NCBI RefSeq assembly: GCF_019443085.1
Contig: NZ_JAHZIL010000003.1
Coordinates: 1,984,001-2,048,000, forward strand
Reading direction: 5' to 3'
Origin: Marinobacter sp. F4218
GTDB taxonomy: Bacteria > Pseudomonadota > Gammaproteobacteria > Pseudomonadales > Oleiphilaceae
DNA: 64,000 bases
Position 1 is the stretch's first letter; each line of letters starts with the position of its first letter. This document shows positions 17,085-26,601 of the stretch, piece after piece. The position numbers and the translations under genes were made by a program. A model generated the notes under the pieces. The model saw only the letters and a program-made list of their open reading frames with translations. It had not been told where the DNA came from and ran no database searches.

Positions 17085-17488
17085 GATGCCGGCTCCGTCA
17101 GCAGGACGAGGTCGGTGTAGCCGCCTTTTTCGAGCACGCGGAACAGGGTTTCCAGGTCGGCCATGGCGACGGACTCTGCGGCGGCGATTTTCAGGGGGCG
17201 GTCAGGATCGGGCGGAGGCAGACGGTGGATCAGGTTCTCGGAGCCGAGAATTTCACCGGTCACCTGCCAGTCGCCGCTGGCGGTCACCAGCAGATCGGCA
17301 TGGGCCGACTGTTCGCTGAGATTCGAGGCGCCTGGCAATTCCGGTAAGGGTTCGTCAGCGATCTGTCCGGCGACAATGAAGAACATCAGCAGCAGGAACA
17401 CTAGATTGACCAGCGGCAGCAGCGCGTCTTCCACGCGCTCCATCAGCGTCTTGCCAGAGGTTGATGGCGGGGGAACCAGATGGGTCAT
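17081..17488 (-). CDS. exbD: ExbD-family biopolymer transport protein (second copy)
   Basis: This 135-residue protein has a single N-terminal membrane helix (about 24-43, LPLVNLVFLLLMFFIVAGQI) followed by a periplasmic domain. The membrane segment carries a neutral Asn (PLVNLVF) where ExbD proteins have the proton-carrying Asp (PLIDVVF, as in the upstream paralogue). It overlaps both neighbours by 4 nt. It may form a mixed ExbD assembly with the first copy, or act in a dedicated TonB system. Confidence 0.85.
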
Positions 17489-17901
17489 GGTGTCTGTGTG
17501 TGGAGCCGTTTCCAGTGAGTGTCGATGCCGGCGCTGTCGAGACGACTGAGGATCCGGGTAAAGTCCCCGAGCCCGGTGTCCGGCCGGGTGCTGAGATTTA
17601 CTTCCGAGATGCCGTTCGCGGTCAGTTCGGTCATCAGCTCCTCAATCGAGCGGGGTTGTGCCCGCCACAGTACCTCGCCAGTCCCGGTGACGGTCACCTC
17701 CGGGATCGATTGCCCGGTCACCGACTGTCGCTCCGGCGTGGCATTGCCCAGTTCCAGAAACCCGACCGGCAGCAACCGGCTGGTGAGCATGAAAAACACC
17801 AGCAGGATGAACACCACGTCAATGAGTGGGGTCATTCGAATCGGGATCGGCCGTCGCGGACGGGGTTCAACCAGTTGCATGGGCGAAGCGCGGCCGGCCA
17901 T
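17485..17901 (-). CDS. exbD: ExbD-family biopolymer transport protein (first copy)
   Basis: This protein of about 138 residues has the canonical ExbD membrane helix with the essential aspartate (MTPLIDVVFILLVFFML). With ExbB it forms the proton channel that drives TonB. The start is uncertain. ATG at 17901 has an AGGA about 11 nt upstream and overlaps exbB by 35 nt; ATG at 17880 would overlap by 14 nt but has no ribosome site. A longer frame back to 18015 is exbB antiphase sequence. The product pairs with the Asn-bearing ExbD encoded directly downstream. Confidence 0.87.
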   Translation of the reverse strand: MAGRASPMQLVEPRPRRPIPIRMTPLIDVVFILLVFFMLTSRLLPVGFLELGNATPERQSVTGQSIPEVTVTGTGEVLWRAQPRSIEELMTELTANGISEVNLSTRPDTGLGDFTRILSRLDSAGIDTHWKRLHTQTP

Positions 17902-18673
17902 GGTCCGGATAGTCCTGGGCCGTTTCCGGATTCCGGTGGGCACGGACCTCGGCTGTGGTGTCAACGGCGGGTGTCTGCAACTCGGGTCGGTCTGCGTCCA
18001 CGTGGTTGGTGGCATTCAGCACCGTGACCAGCGTGCCGTCGATGGTCTTGTGGATGCGTCGCAGCCGGAATTCGATCCAGGCGGCCAGCGCCGCGAAAGG
18101 GATTGCGATGATCAGGCCAGCCGCGGTTGTGGTCAGGGCCTCGTAGATGCCGCCGCTCAGCTGGGCAGCATTGGCGCGGCCTTCCGTTGCCGCCATGGCA
18201 CTGAAGGCTTCCATCATGCCCATGACGGTCCCCAACAGCCCGAGAAGCGGGGCCAGAGCCGCGATCACTTCAATGATTTTCAACGGCGCCTCGAAGGGTT
18301 CCAGGGCTTGTTGGGCGTCCCGGGCCGCTGTGCTTCGAACTCTCCCGCTGTCTTGTTGATGCTGGCAGGCTTCGATGGTATCGGCGATAAGATGAAGCAT
18401 CGGGTTCAGGCGACCGACCGCGCCCACCTGCCGGCGCAGATCTGCTGGTCGCACGGTGGCCGGGGATTGTTGCCAGATCGTCACAATCTTTTTAAGTCTG
18501 GCGGTCAGTCGGGGGGCGTATAACGTGCCCATGAGCATCAGATAGAGGAAGGTAATGGCGCCGGCCACGGCGATAGCCACCAGCACCATCATTACCGGTC
18601 CACCCATGTCGAACAAACGGGAAAGCAGGCTTCCGAAGGGTTCGGTTGCAGGGAGCATGGCAGTCTCTGGCAT
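17867..18673 (-). CDS. exbB: ExbB/MotA/TolQ proton channel family protein
   Basis: This 268-residue inner-membrane protein has three hydrophobic segments: about 26-47, about 136-158 (IAALAPLLGLLGTVMGMMEAF, the ExbB signature) and about 180-200. It scaffolds the ExbB-ExbD motor for the TonB encoded downstream. It is first in the operon. Its promoter overlaps a Fur-like operator, so the unit is likely iron-repressed. The C-terminal 50 residues are hydrophilic and poorly conserved in type. ATG at 18658 is an alternative start. Confidence 0.9.
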   Translation of the reverse strand: MPETAMLPATEPFGSLLSRLFDMGGPVMMVLVAIAVAGAITFLYLMLMGTLYAPRLTARLKKIVTIWQQSPATVRPADLRRQVGAVGRLNPMLHLIADTIEACQHQQDSGRVRSTAARDAQQALEPFEAPLKIIEVIAALAPLLGLLGTVMGMMEAFSAMAATEGRANAAQLSGGIYEALTTTAAGLIIAIPFAALAAWIEFRLRRIHKTIDGTLVTVLNATNHVDADRPELQTPAVDTTAEVRAHRNPETAQDYPDHGRPRFAHATG

Positions 18674-18706
18674 GGCATTCGACTCGGTACTGGAATTGGT
18701 GATCTA

Positions 18707-18735
18707 AATAATAACGATTATCAATAAGTTTGCAA
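18707..18735 (-). promoter_or_regulatory. Promoter with overlapping Fur box, exbB operon
   Basis: On the minus strand TTGCAA (18730-18735) and TATTAT (18708-18713) are spaced 16 nt apart, a good sigma-70 promoter. The segment between (18707-18725) reads ATTGATAATCGTTATTATT, close to the Fur consensus of GATAAT-type repeats, and covers the spacer and -10 box. Repression by iron-loaded Fur is expected. Confidence 0.8.
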
Positions 18736-18879
18736 GGTGTAACCTGACATTCCCGAAGGCTCTGTTAAGATTCGAATAATGATCAGTGATCAAGGCATGC
18801 TGCCATCGTTGTGCGGCGGCCAGGTGTGGAGAGTCTCTATTTACCGTAACGCCCCTGTATTCGGAGTCGAAACGCTGCG

Positions 18880-21243
18880 ATGATCAAACGTTGGTTCGGC
18901 AGCCTCGTTAATCGCGCGGTGGCCCTGGTGATTCTGGTCATTCTTCTGTCCGCACTGGTGGTCACCATCGTAGGTGCCATGCTCAGTCAGGGTGAGCTTG
19001 AGCAACAGGCGAAAAACCAGGTCGAAACCATGGCGCGTCTGGTAGCGAGCGGACTGGACGACAAGCTTGCCCTGAGACTCGAAACCCTCAGCCACGTCGC
19101 CGAAAGCTTCACCATGGACGAGTCCGTGCTCAACGCCCGTGCACGGGTCCTTATTCGCCAGCAAACCGCGCTGCAGCACCTGTTTGATGGCCTTTATCTC
19201 ATCGATGCCAGCGGCGTGGTCCTGGCCGAGTACCCCGAGGCGTTCGAGCAGACCGGTCTGAACGTCAGCACCCGTGAGTATTTTCAGGACGTTTCCCATC
19301 ACATGACGCCGGTGATCAGCGATCCCTACGTGTCGAACTACCGGGACAAGCCGGCGGTCATGATCGCGGCGCCCATTTTTGACCATCGGAAAAAGTTCCT
19401 CGGCATGATTGGCGGGGCGATCCTCCTCAAGGGCTCCAACTTCATGGCAGAGTTCGCCGGAATCCGGATCGGCAAAACCGGTTATCTTGAGATTGGCACC
19501 CGCAGCGGAATTACCCTGGCCCATGGCCGAACCGATGAGGTCATGGTTCCGGTGCGGGTCGAGGATCCGGTGCTGAAAGACGCCATGGGAGGCTTCGAAG
19601 GCACCCGTCAGACCCGCAATGGCCAGGGTGAAGGCGCCATCATGTCGGTGCAGCAGATGGCCCAGGTGCCCTGGTTCGTTGCCGTGGTATGGCCGGCCCG
19701 CGAAGCCTTTGCCCCGATAACGCGAATGGCCGACGCCTTTGGCTGGACCCTGCTTGCTGTCATCGCCGTCATCGGACCGTTGGCGCTGTGGGTGTTTCAG
19801 CGCCTGATGGCGCCGCTTCGCGCCCTCGGCCGGCAGATCAACGAGCGTCATCTCGGGGTTCGGACCAACCCGGTGGAGGTCTCCGGCGGCCGTGAAATTC
19901 GTCAGGTTGCCGAGATCTTCAACACGGTGATGGACGAGCGCGAGGAAGTCCTCGGGTCGCTGGCAGAGCGTGAAGCCTTCTTCCGCTCGCTGACCCAGAG
20001 CGCACCGATCGGCATCGTCCAGACCGATGTCCTGGGCCGGATTGATTTCGTGAACCCCGCGTTCGAGAGCCTCATCGGTCGCCCTGCCTCCGAACTCCAG
20101 CATACTCAGCTCATCAACGGTGTTTACGAAGCCGATCGTGAAGCGGTCCGGAACGGTTGGCAGCAGGCCCTCAGGGACAAGGAGATATTCCGGGGACGGT
20201 TCCGGATTCCGAGCCGTGGCGAGCGCGAGCTGATCTGGGGCGACGTCATGACGGCGGTGATCGAGACACCCGAAAAGGCGCTGGGCAGCATAACCGTGGT
20301 GCGGGATATTTCCCGTGAGCTCGAGGTTGAAGAGGCGCTCAGAGAGGAGCAGCAACGGGCGGAGCACATTCTCGGCGTGCTCCAGGAGGGCGTCCTGATG
20401 GTGGACGTACAGGGCCGGATTCGCTACGCCAACCAGGCCGCATGCGTGTTCCTGGGTACCGATGGTAAGTGTCTCAAACGCAACTTCTTCGATCTGGTGG
20501 TTATTGAGGCGAACGACGGGCCTCTGGCTCATGCCGATTTCCTGACCGGAGATAATGTCGACAGTCTGTACGGGACGCTGCGCAACCAGAAGGATGAGGT
20601 CTTCGACATCGATCTGACCATGCTCCACGTTCGCCAGGGCAAGCACAACGAACGCATGGTGTTTGTCATCAGGGACGACAGTGAGCGCCGGCGCGAGGAA
20701 GAGCGGCTGTCCTGGGAGGCGACCCACGACAGCCTCACCCAGCTGCTCAATCGCCGGGCGTTCAGCGCCTCGCTGGTCAAGTGCATGGCGGAGGTACCGC
20801 ATCAGACCGTGCGCTCGGTGTTGATGCTGATCGACCTGGACCATTTCAAGCCGGTCAACGACGAGGGCGGTCACCTGGTGGGTGACGACCTGCTGAAGCG
20901 ACTGGCGGATCTGTTCAAGGAGGCGGTGCGGAAGTCTGACATCGTTGCCCGGCTGGGGGGCGACGAATTCGGGATCATTCTTCCCGCCTGCGGCCTCGAA
21001 CGGGCCGAAGCGCTGGCGGAACGCATCCGTGCCCGCGTGCAGGACCTTCGGATTGAACAGGACGGCCGCAGCTTCGGGGTGACCGCCAGCATCGGCCTGA
21101 CCGAACTGACCCCGGGTGACAGTGGTCCCAGGGAAGTGGTTTCGCGCGCCGACGAAGGCTCTTACATCGCCAAATCCCGGGGTCGAAACGCCGTGGTTGT
21201 GGTTCCGGCGCCCTCGGACGATTCGGGGCCGGCCCGGTCCTGA
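18880..21243 (+). CDS. Membrane diguanylate cyclase with dCache, HAMP and two PAS domains
   Basis: This 787-residue sensor has a membrane helix (about 12-34), a periplasmic double-Cache-like domain (about 40-275), a second helix (about 288-308), HAMP (about 310-360), two PAS domains (about 370-485 and 490-610) and a C-terminal GGDEF domain (about 620-775). The active site RLGGDEFG is intact, and the inhibitory I-site RKSD lies just upstream. It should make cyclic di-GMP in response to an external ligand. It is monogenic and convergent with the TauE gene 4 nt away. The ligand cannot be read from sequence. Confidence 0.92.
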   Translation: MIKRWFGSLVNRAVALVILVILLSALVVTIVGAMLSQGELEQQAKNQVETMARLVASGLDDKLALRLETLSHVAESFTMDESVLNARARVLIRQQTALQHLFDGLYLIDASGVVLAEYPEAFEQTGLNVSTREYFQDVSHHMTPVISDPYVSNYRDKPAVMIAAPIFDHRKKFLGMIGGAILLKGSNFMAEFAGIRIGKTGYLEIGTRSGITLAHGRTDEVMVPVRVEDPVLKDAMGGFEGTRQTRNGQGEGAIMSVQQMAQVPWFVAVVWPAREAFAPITRMADAFGWTLLAVIAVIGPLALWVFQRLMAPLRALGRQINERHLGVRTNPVEVSGGREIRQVAEIFNTVMDEREEVLGSLAEREAFFRSLTQSAPIGIVQTDVLGRIDFVNPAFESLIGRPASELQHTQLINGVYEADREAVRNGWQQALRDKEIFRGRFRIPSRGERELIWGDVMTAVIETPEKALGSITVVRDISRELEVEEALREEQQRAEHILGVLQEGVLMVDVQGRIRYANQAACVFLGTDGKCLKRNFFDLVVIEANDGPLAHADFLTGDNVDSLYGTLRNQKDEVFDIDLTMLHVRQGKHNERMVFVIRDDSERRREEERLSWEATHDSLTQLLNRRAFSASLVKCMAEVPHQTVRSVLMLIDLDHFKPVNDEGGHLVGDDLLKRLADLFKEAVRKSDIVARLGGDEFGIILPACGLERAEALAERIRARVQDLRIEQDGRSFGVTASIGLTELTPGDSGPREVVSRADEGSYIAKSRGRNAVVVVPAPSDDSGPARS

Positions 21244-21247
21244 CGGG

Positions 21248-22015
21248 TCAGGCCCACCAGCCCGTCGCACTGCCGGCCTGCCACAGGAGTCGCAGTGCCA
21301 ACAGGGTTAGAATCAGGTTGAACGTGCGATGAAACCACCGATTGCTCAGTGACCTGAGCAGGTGCAGGCCCAGCCAGGTCCCGGCGAAGCCGCAGGCAAT
21401 CATGGCCAGTATGAACGCCAGCCATTCCGGAAAGACAAATCCCGCCACACTGAACACCAGCGCCTTGGGCGCGTGCTGCAGAGTCATTGCCGTGGCGAAA
21501 GTGGCCACCGTGGCAAACCGGTCGACATGGATCTGCTTGATGAACGCCGCCACCAGGGGGCCGGTGGCGCCAACAAAGAGACTGACAAAGCTGGTGAGCC
21601 CGGAAGCCAGAAATATGCCGGGTTTGCCAAAGGACGCCCTGGGCAGGGGCGGCCCCCAGCACAGGTAAAGCACAAACACGCCGATGGTCAGTTGCCATAC
21701 CGGCGCGGGCAGGTCGACCAGCAGCCAGGCACCCAGGCCCGCACCCACCACCACACCCGGGGCAAACGCGGCGATTACTTGCCAGTCCACCTGGTTACGG
21801 GTCAGCAGGGCCCGCCCGCCGTTCGAACCGAGCTGGATCATGCCGTGCACCGGGATGATGGCGGCGGGCGGCATCCAGGTGGCCATCAACACCAGCAACA
21901 GCACGCCGCCACCGGCGCCCAGGCTGGCGGTGATCATCGACGTGAGAACCGAGCAAGCCAGCAGGAATGCCGCGACAGGCCCGCTCAGGCTGTCGGGCAG
22001 CAGGGTCAGTTCCAT
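21248..22015 (-). CDS. TauE/SafE-family sulfite/organosulfonate-type permease
   Basis: This 255-residue integral membrane protein has about seven to eight helices and the family pattern of glycine-rich first helix (ITASLGAGGGVLLL) and PVHGMIQLGSN. Members move small anions such as sulfite or sulfoacetate; the substrate here is unknown. The start at 22015 overlaps the end of the lytic-transglycosylase-like gene by 10 nt, so the two are translationally coupled. Confidence 0.85.
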   Translation of the reverse strand: MELTLLPDSLSGPVAAFLLACSVLTSMITASLGAGGGVLLLVLMATWMPPAAIIPVHGMIQLGSNGGRALLTRNQVDWQVIAAFAPGVVVGAGLGAWLLVDLPAPVWQLTIGVFVLYLCWGPPLPRASFGKPGIFLASGLTSFVSLFVGATGPLVAAFIKQIHVDRFATVATFATAMTLQHAPKALVFSVAGFVFPEWLAFILAMIACGFAGTWLGLHLLRSLSNRWFHRTFNLILTLLALRLLWQAGSATGWWA

Positions 22016-23118
22016 TCGCAGAATTCCGTGGTGGCCAGCCGGGGCGACCGGCACAGGGCCTCCGTGGCCAATTGCACGTCGGCCACGTAGTAAAGTGAGG
22101 CCAGCCCCAGGCGATCACGGCCCAGATTGTGAAACACCATACCGAAGGCAATATCACCCGCCGTGAAGCGCTCGTGGTGCTCGGCAAAATAGGCGGCGGG
22201 TCTGGACAGCTCCTCATCAATCAGCAGGGCCTCAACGCGGCCGGCGCCACCATGGTAGGCCTGCACCAGCAGGAGCGTGAACAGGCGTTGCTGCTTGGTC
22301 TCGGGCAGATCGCCAAAACGTTGCTGGAAGACCGGCCGGAGATTACTGGCATTCTGGTCCATCAGGCGCAGTGCACAGTCAATCTGCGCCAGCCGGTGCC
22401 AGTAGTTCCGGGGTTTGATCTGGCAGTCCGACAGTGCCGAGGGTGACAGTTGCAGGATGCCGCGGGCATTGGCCCCGGAATGAGCCCGGACCTGGCCTCC
22501 GCTCTCGATCAGGATTTGCCCGGCCAGGTAGCGCGGCAGAGCCTGTGGCAGGTCCAGCCGGTCCTGATCCATGCGGGTCCGATACACATACATCAAGGCG
22601 TCGTGCAGCGAGCCCGGCTGGTCACCGGAAGCGAACGAGAGATCGTCCCAGGCGCCCCAGATGCGGTCCGCGGGCAGAGTGCCGAGATATCGGGCCAGTG
22701 CTTCATCCAGGTTGACGTGGGGCTGGTTGCAGGCCAGTGCAAACGGGTAGCCGGTCTGGCCTGCTTCCCCCGGGAGCCAGGTGTCGGTGCGCTGGTTGTT
22801 GTGCAGGGAACGTCGGGTGTCGTTCAGGCGTGACTGGGTTTCTTCACGGTCTGCGCCGTCGGAAATCCAGGCCAGGAACTGGCCCCGCATGTCGAACAGG
22901 ATATGGCGATCAATGTCGCTGCAGTAGCCGGATTCCCGGAGTACCCAGCCGCGAATGGTCAGGATGTTGCTGTAAACACCCTGGCTGGCCCAGTAGGGAG
23001 TATCCCGCACCACCCGGGTCCAGTCGGCCGGGGCCGTTGGTGGGTCTGCTTCGGCGCTGGCTTGATTCAAGGCAATGCACGCCAGGATGAAAAATAGGCA
23101 GAGCTGTCGTAAGCTCAT
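22006..23118 (-). CDS. Secreted lytic-transglycosylase-like (SLT domain) protein
   Basis: This 370-residue protein has a Sec signal peptide (about 1-25, ALNQASA). In its central part the SLT-like segment GQILIESGGQVRAHSGANA, then RGILQLSP, resembles the ES...A.G..Q motifs of lysozyme-fold lytic transglycosylases, with Glu as candidate catalytic residue. It would cleave peptidoglycan in the periplasm. Start 23118 has TGGAG 5 nt upstream; an ATG at 23133 is an alternative. It is transcribed divergently from the amidase gene. Confidence 0.75.
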   Translation of the reverse strand: MSLRQLCLFFILACIALNQASAEADPPTAPADWTRVVRDTPYWASQGVYSNILTIRGWVLRESGYCSDIDRHILFDMRGQFLAWISDGADREETQSRLNDTRRSLHNNQRTDTWLPGEAGQTGYPFALACNQPHVNLDEALARYLGTLPADRIWGAWDDLSFASGDQPGSLHDALMYVYRTRMDQDRLDLPQALPRYLAGQILIESGGQVRAHSGANARGILQLSPSALSDCQIKPRNYWHRLAQIDCALRLMDQNASNLRPVFQQRFGDLPETKQQRLFTLLLVQAYHGGAGRVEALLIDEELSRPAAYFAEHHERFTAGDIAFGMVFHNLGRDRLGLASLYYVADVQLATEALCRSPRLATTEFCEWN

Positions 23119-23185
23119 GAGTCTCCAGTTCATACACGTAACATCCGTGACCTTCCCGATAACACAATAACAAACGGAACCGATA

Positions 23186-24679
23186 ATGAAGCAATCAGAA
23201 TATCTGAGGTACGACGCCACGGCATTGGCCGATCTGATCCGGCGTGGCGACGTTACCTCACGAGAAATCTGCGAGGCTGCCACGGAGCGGGCCACCCGTG
23301 TAAACGGTACCCTGAATGCCATCTGTTACCCACAGTTTTCCGAAGCACCCGCCCAGGACTTTCCGAAACAGGCACCCTTTGCCGGCGTTCCCCTGCTGCT
23401 CAAGGACCTGGCTCAGGAACAGGCCGGTCACCCCTGTACCTATGGCAGTCGGGGCTTCACCCGAAACGTGGCGACCCAGGATTCCGAGTTTGTCCGACGT
23501 GCCCGCGATGGTGGTCTGGTGTTTCTGGGTCGGACGGCAACGCCCGAGTTCGGCCTGAAAGCGGTCACGGAATCCGAACTCTGGGGCGCGTCCCGGAACC
23601 CCTGGAATACCGACCTCACGCCCGGGGGGTCCAGTGGCGGCTCCGGGGCGGCTGTGGCGGCCGGTATTGTCCCCATGGCCGGGGCCAATGATGGTGGCGG
23701 ATCCATTCGGATCCCGGCCGCCTACAACGGCCTGTTCGGCCTGAAGCCCTCGCGCGGGCGCATCTCCAGCGGCCCACTGGTTGGTGAGGCCTGGACCGGC
23801 GCCTCCACCGACCACGTGGTCAGCCGGACCGTGCGGGACAGCGCGGCCATGCTGGATATCCTCAGTGGCCCGGCCGCCGGCGATCCGTTCGCCATTCCCG
23901 CGCCGCCGGCGCCTTTTTCCCAGTTGAGCCAGCAGTCGCCGGGTACCCTGAAAATCGGTGTGTTCACCTCCTCGCCCTACGATACCGAGGTTGCGCCAGA
24001 CTGTGTTGCCGCGGTCGAGGCGACGGCCCGGGTGCTGGAAAACCTGGGCCACAAGGTGGAATACGCCCGGCCTGAATTTGACGGTATGGCGCTGGCCCGT
24101 TGTTACCTGGGGCTGTATTTCGGTGAAGTATCGGCGTTGATGGCGCAGGCCCGGGAACGCTTCGGGGCCCGGAACGAAGACTTCGAGCTGGATACCCGGC
24201 TGATCGGAATGCTGGGCAATTCCATGCCCCTGTCCGATTACGTTCGGCGCCGGCAGCAGTGGAACGACTTTGCCCGCGCTCTCGGCGCGTTTTTTGGCAG
24301 CTACGATCTGTATCTGTGCCCCACCACCGGCCAGCTTCCGGCTCGCATCGGGGAGCTGGAGACACCGGCCCACCTGAAGATTGTCGCCAGACTGATGCTG
24401 GCGCTGAAGGCGGGCAAGCTGGTGCACCGCACCGGCCAGGTCGATCAGATGGTTCTGGAGAGCCTCGCCCGCACCCCCTTCACCCAGCTTGCCAACCTGA
24501 CCGGTACGCCGGCGATGTCGGTCCCCATGCACTGGACCGCGTCAGGCCTGCCCGTCGGCGTCCAGTTCGGAGGGCGTCATGGAGACGAGGTACGCCTGTT
24601 ACAGCTGGCGGCCCAGCTGGAGGAGGCAAGCCCCTGGTTTGGCCAGTATGAACGCCTTGAGAACGCCTTCGACAGTTAG
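23186..24679 (+). CDS. Amidase (amidase-signature family)
   Basis: This 497-residue cytoplasmic enzyme carries the Ser-cisSer-Lys catalytic triad of the amidase-signature family: Lys in LLLKDLAQ (about 72), the glycine/serine-rich motif [14 protein letters not shown] (about 149-162) and the nucleophile region [11 protein letters not shown] (about 171-181). It hydrolyses an amide bond; the substrate is not predictable. A GatA role is unlikely because gatB and gatC are absent. It is monocistronic, with the weak ribosome site CGGAA. Confidence 0.9.
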   Translation: MKQSEYLRYDATALADLIRRGDVTSREICEAATERATRVNGTLNAICYPQFSEAPAQDFPKQAPFAGVPLLLKDLAQEQAGHPCTYGSRGFTRNVATQDSEFVRRARDGGLVFLGRTATPEFGLKAVTESELWGASRNPWNTDLTPGGSSGGSGAAVAAGIVPMAGANDGGGSIRIPAAYNGLFGLKPSRGRISSGPLVGEAWTGASTDHVVSRTVRDSAAMLDILSGPAAGDPFAIPAPPAPFSQLSQQSPGTLKIGVFTSSPYDTEVAPDCVAAVEATARVLENLGHKVEYARPEFDGMALARCYLGLYFGEVSALMAQARERFGARNEDFELDTRLIGMLGNSMPLSDYVRRRQQWNDFARALGAFFGSYDLYLCPTTGQLPARIGELETPAHLKIVARLMLALKAGKLVHRTGQVDQMVLESLARTPFTQLANLTGTPAMSVPMHWTASGLPVGVQFGGRHGDEVRLLQLAAQLEEASPWFGQYERLENAFDS

Positions 24680-24742
24680 GGGTTGTGATCCGCTTGCCAA
24701 AACTCCACGTTTATCTTTGTATGCGGAACAGGCTATGCTGTT

Positions 24743-24770
24743 TATCAGGAAGACCCTTTTCTTCCTGATA
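24743..24770 (+). other. Strong stem-loop in the leader of the 203-residue unknown gene
   Basis: TATCAGGAAG pairs perfectly with CTTCCTGATA around an 8-nt loop (ACCCTTTT). No U-tract follows, so it is not a standard terminator. It lies 32 nt before the start codon and could be an RNA-stability or protein-binding element. Confidence 0.6.
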
Positions 24771-24802
24771 GACCCTGATGGCATCGAGGAGGCGAGCGTA
24801 TT

Positions 24803-25414
24803 ATGAACCAACCGATGGCAATCGATGATCTGGTATCAGTAGCACAGGCCGAAGCCATGGGGGAGCTGGATGCCCCGATGATGGCAATCGTCCTGTCCAG
24901 CGAACAAAGCTACGACTTGCCCATTAATTCCCTTGAAACCGATGCCGACAAGGCCCGCTGGGGGTTGATCCTCCGTGCAGCCCGCGAGCATGTGGAAGCG
25001 GATGCGGTGGCGGTGCTGTACCCGGCCTGGACCACCATTCGTCAGAAGAAACCCGAACCGGAGGCGGAACAACTTACTGAGGATCCTGTCGAGCAGTCCG
25101 ACGATGGCGATAACAGCCCGATCGACACCCTGTTCGTCCAGTTGCACACCCGTGATCACGTGTACTGGCGGGGCTTCGAGCAGATCCGGGATCCAAAGCA
25201 TCAGCGCATCATCGGCTTCCGCCGGATCAAGGCGTTGTCGACCGACTACAAGCGCGACGAGGCACCTTCCGTCACTGCCTGGCTCAGCACGCTGTTCGAA
25301 CCGTTACCGGATGAGGGTGAGGAAACTGCCGTCGACCGGGAACTGGCCGATCTGCTGGAAGAGCCGGAGGTAACTGCGGCGCTCTACCCGCGTCAGATGC
25401 GCGCCCTGCACTGA
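24803..25414 (+). CDS. Conserved-type hypothetical protein, 203 residues
   Basis: I do not recognise this family. The 203-residue protein is acidic and soluble, without signal peptide or membrane segment. An acidic low-complexity stretch (about 85-110, EPEAEQLTEDPVEQSDDGD) separates an N-terminal domain (containing WGLILRAAREHVEADAVAVLYPAW) from a C-terminal part (VYWRGFEQIRDPKHQRIIGFRRI). Start ATG has GGAGG 10 nt upstream. It stands alone between the amidase gene and a convergent HupE gene, and is preceded by a strong stem-loop. Confidence 0.75.
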   Translation: MNQPMAIDDLVSVAQAEAMGELDAPMMAIVLSSEQSYDLPINSLETDADKARWGLILRAAREHVEADAVAVLYPAWTTIRQKKPEPEAEQLTEDPVEQSDDGDNSPIDTLFVQLHTRDHVYWRGFEQIRDPKHQRIIGFRRIKALSTDYKRDEAPSVTAWLSTLFEPLPDEGEETAVDRELADLLEEPEVTAALYPRQMRALH

Positions 25415-25473
25415 TCTGCCCACAGCCGCCGGGGCCGAGGGCGCCGGCGGCACTGAACACCTCCCTTCCGGCC

Positions 25474-26601
25474 TCAGATCGAGGCCGCCCGTTCTATCAC
25501 CCAGAGCAGACTGATACCGCCCACGCCGGCCAGCACGGCGGGAACCAGCGCCCGCTGGTAAAGCCGGAAACGCGCCAGCAGGTAGAGCATCGGGAAACCG
25601 AGTACGAGTAAGCCCAGTTGTCCCACTTCGACCCCCAGGTTAAAGCCAGCCAGGGCAACGGCCAGATTAGCCTCGCCGCCGGTCAGATCTCCCAGGACAC
25701 TGGCAAACCCAAAGCCGTGAACCAGCCCGAAGGCAAAGGCCAGCCGCCAGGTTTTCCGGCCAAAGACCGGCCAGACCACATTCAACGCCGCCAATGCGAT
25801 GGAAAGCGCGATCACGGTCTCGATCCAGGCAACGGGGAGCCGGACGATTCCCAGCGCTGCCAGGGCCAGGGTGACGGAGTGGGCCAGGGTAAACGCGGTG
25901 ACTATGCCGGCAAGCTGAATCAGTCGCGGCCGCAGGCCGGGCGGTCCGGTGCTGCCCGGTGATGCGGACATCAGGCTCGCGGGCAACACCAGGACCAGCA
26001 GAAACAGGATGTGGTCCAACCCGATCAGCAGGTGAATCACCCCTTCGTAGAGAAAGGTCGTGAAGATGCCCCACGCCCCCGGCGCGGTCCCGGGAAGGAG
26101 GTTGACGGTACGCTCCGCCGGTGACAGCACCGCCAGGGTATGTCGATCGCCCGAGTCGATGCGGACCAGGCCACGATGCAGGCTGTCGCGATCGAACAGC
26201 AGGGTGTAACTCAAGGTCTGGGGCGCCTCGCCGTTCGGGCAGCCCAGTCGGTAGCGGGCGGCAGAATAATGCCCATCGCTGTGAGTGCTGATGCCCCAGT
26301 CCGTTCCGGTCAGGGAGCAGGAGCCGGAGGCGCTGGCAACCGTGACGGCTTCTTCCAGGGTTCGGGTGATAACGGCGCGCTGGGCGCGGACCTCCCGACC
26401 GGATAGTTGCTGATCGCCGTTCCGATCCAGCGGCATGAGCAGGGCGAGGTCGCGCAGGGCAACATCAATCCTCAGCTCCGACTGGCCGGTGTCGACGTAC
26501 AGGAAGCTGTCGCTGGCCTTGTGTGCCAGCGCGGGAGTGGCGAGGGGAAACATCAGTAGCACGGCCGCGATCAGCCGCATGCAGGGGGCTGATCGGCTCA
26601 T
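25474..26601 (-). CDS. HupE/UreJ-family membrane protein with periplasmic N-domain
   Basis: This 375-residue protein has a signal peptide (about 1-26, ALA cut), a beta-rich extracytoplasmic domain (about 27-180, containing MPLDRNGDQQLS, an EF-hand-like Asp/Asn loop) and six to seven membrane helices with the HupE/UreJ histidine motifs (HLLIGLDHILFLL and FGLVHGFGFA). Relatives are linked with nickel/cobalt or other metal movement, unproven for this architecture. It is last in the DUF4331 operon and overlaps the TPR gene by 4 nt. Confidence 0.82.
   Translation of the reverse strand: MSRSAPCMRLIAAVLLMFPLATPALAHKASDSFLYVDTGQSELRIDVALRDLALLMPLDRNGDQQLSGREVRAQRAVITRTLEEAVTVASASGSCSLTGTDWGISTHSDGHYSAARYRLGCPNGEAPQTLSYTLLFDRDSLHRGLVRIDSGDRHTLAVLSPAERTVNLLPGTAPGAWGIFTTFLYEGVIHLLIGLDHILFLLVLVLPASLMSASPGSTGPPGLRPRLIQLAGIVTAFTLAHSVTLALAALGIVRLPVAWIETVIALSIALAALNVVWPVFGRKTWRLAFAFGLVHGFGFASVLGDLTGGEANLAVALAGFNLGVEVGQLGLLVLGFPMLYLLARFRLYQRALVPAVLAGVGGISLLWVIERAASI

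Noticed and set aside
18841..21270. 809-codon open frame antisense to the PAS-GGDEF gene
   Set aside because: Same reason: the plus strand encodes intact Cache, HAMP, PAS and GGDEF domains, while this frame has no motif or ribosome site.
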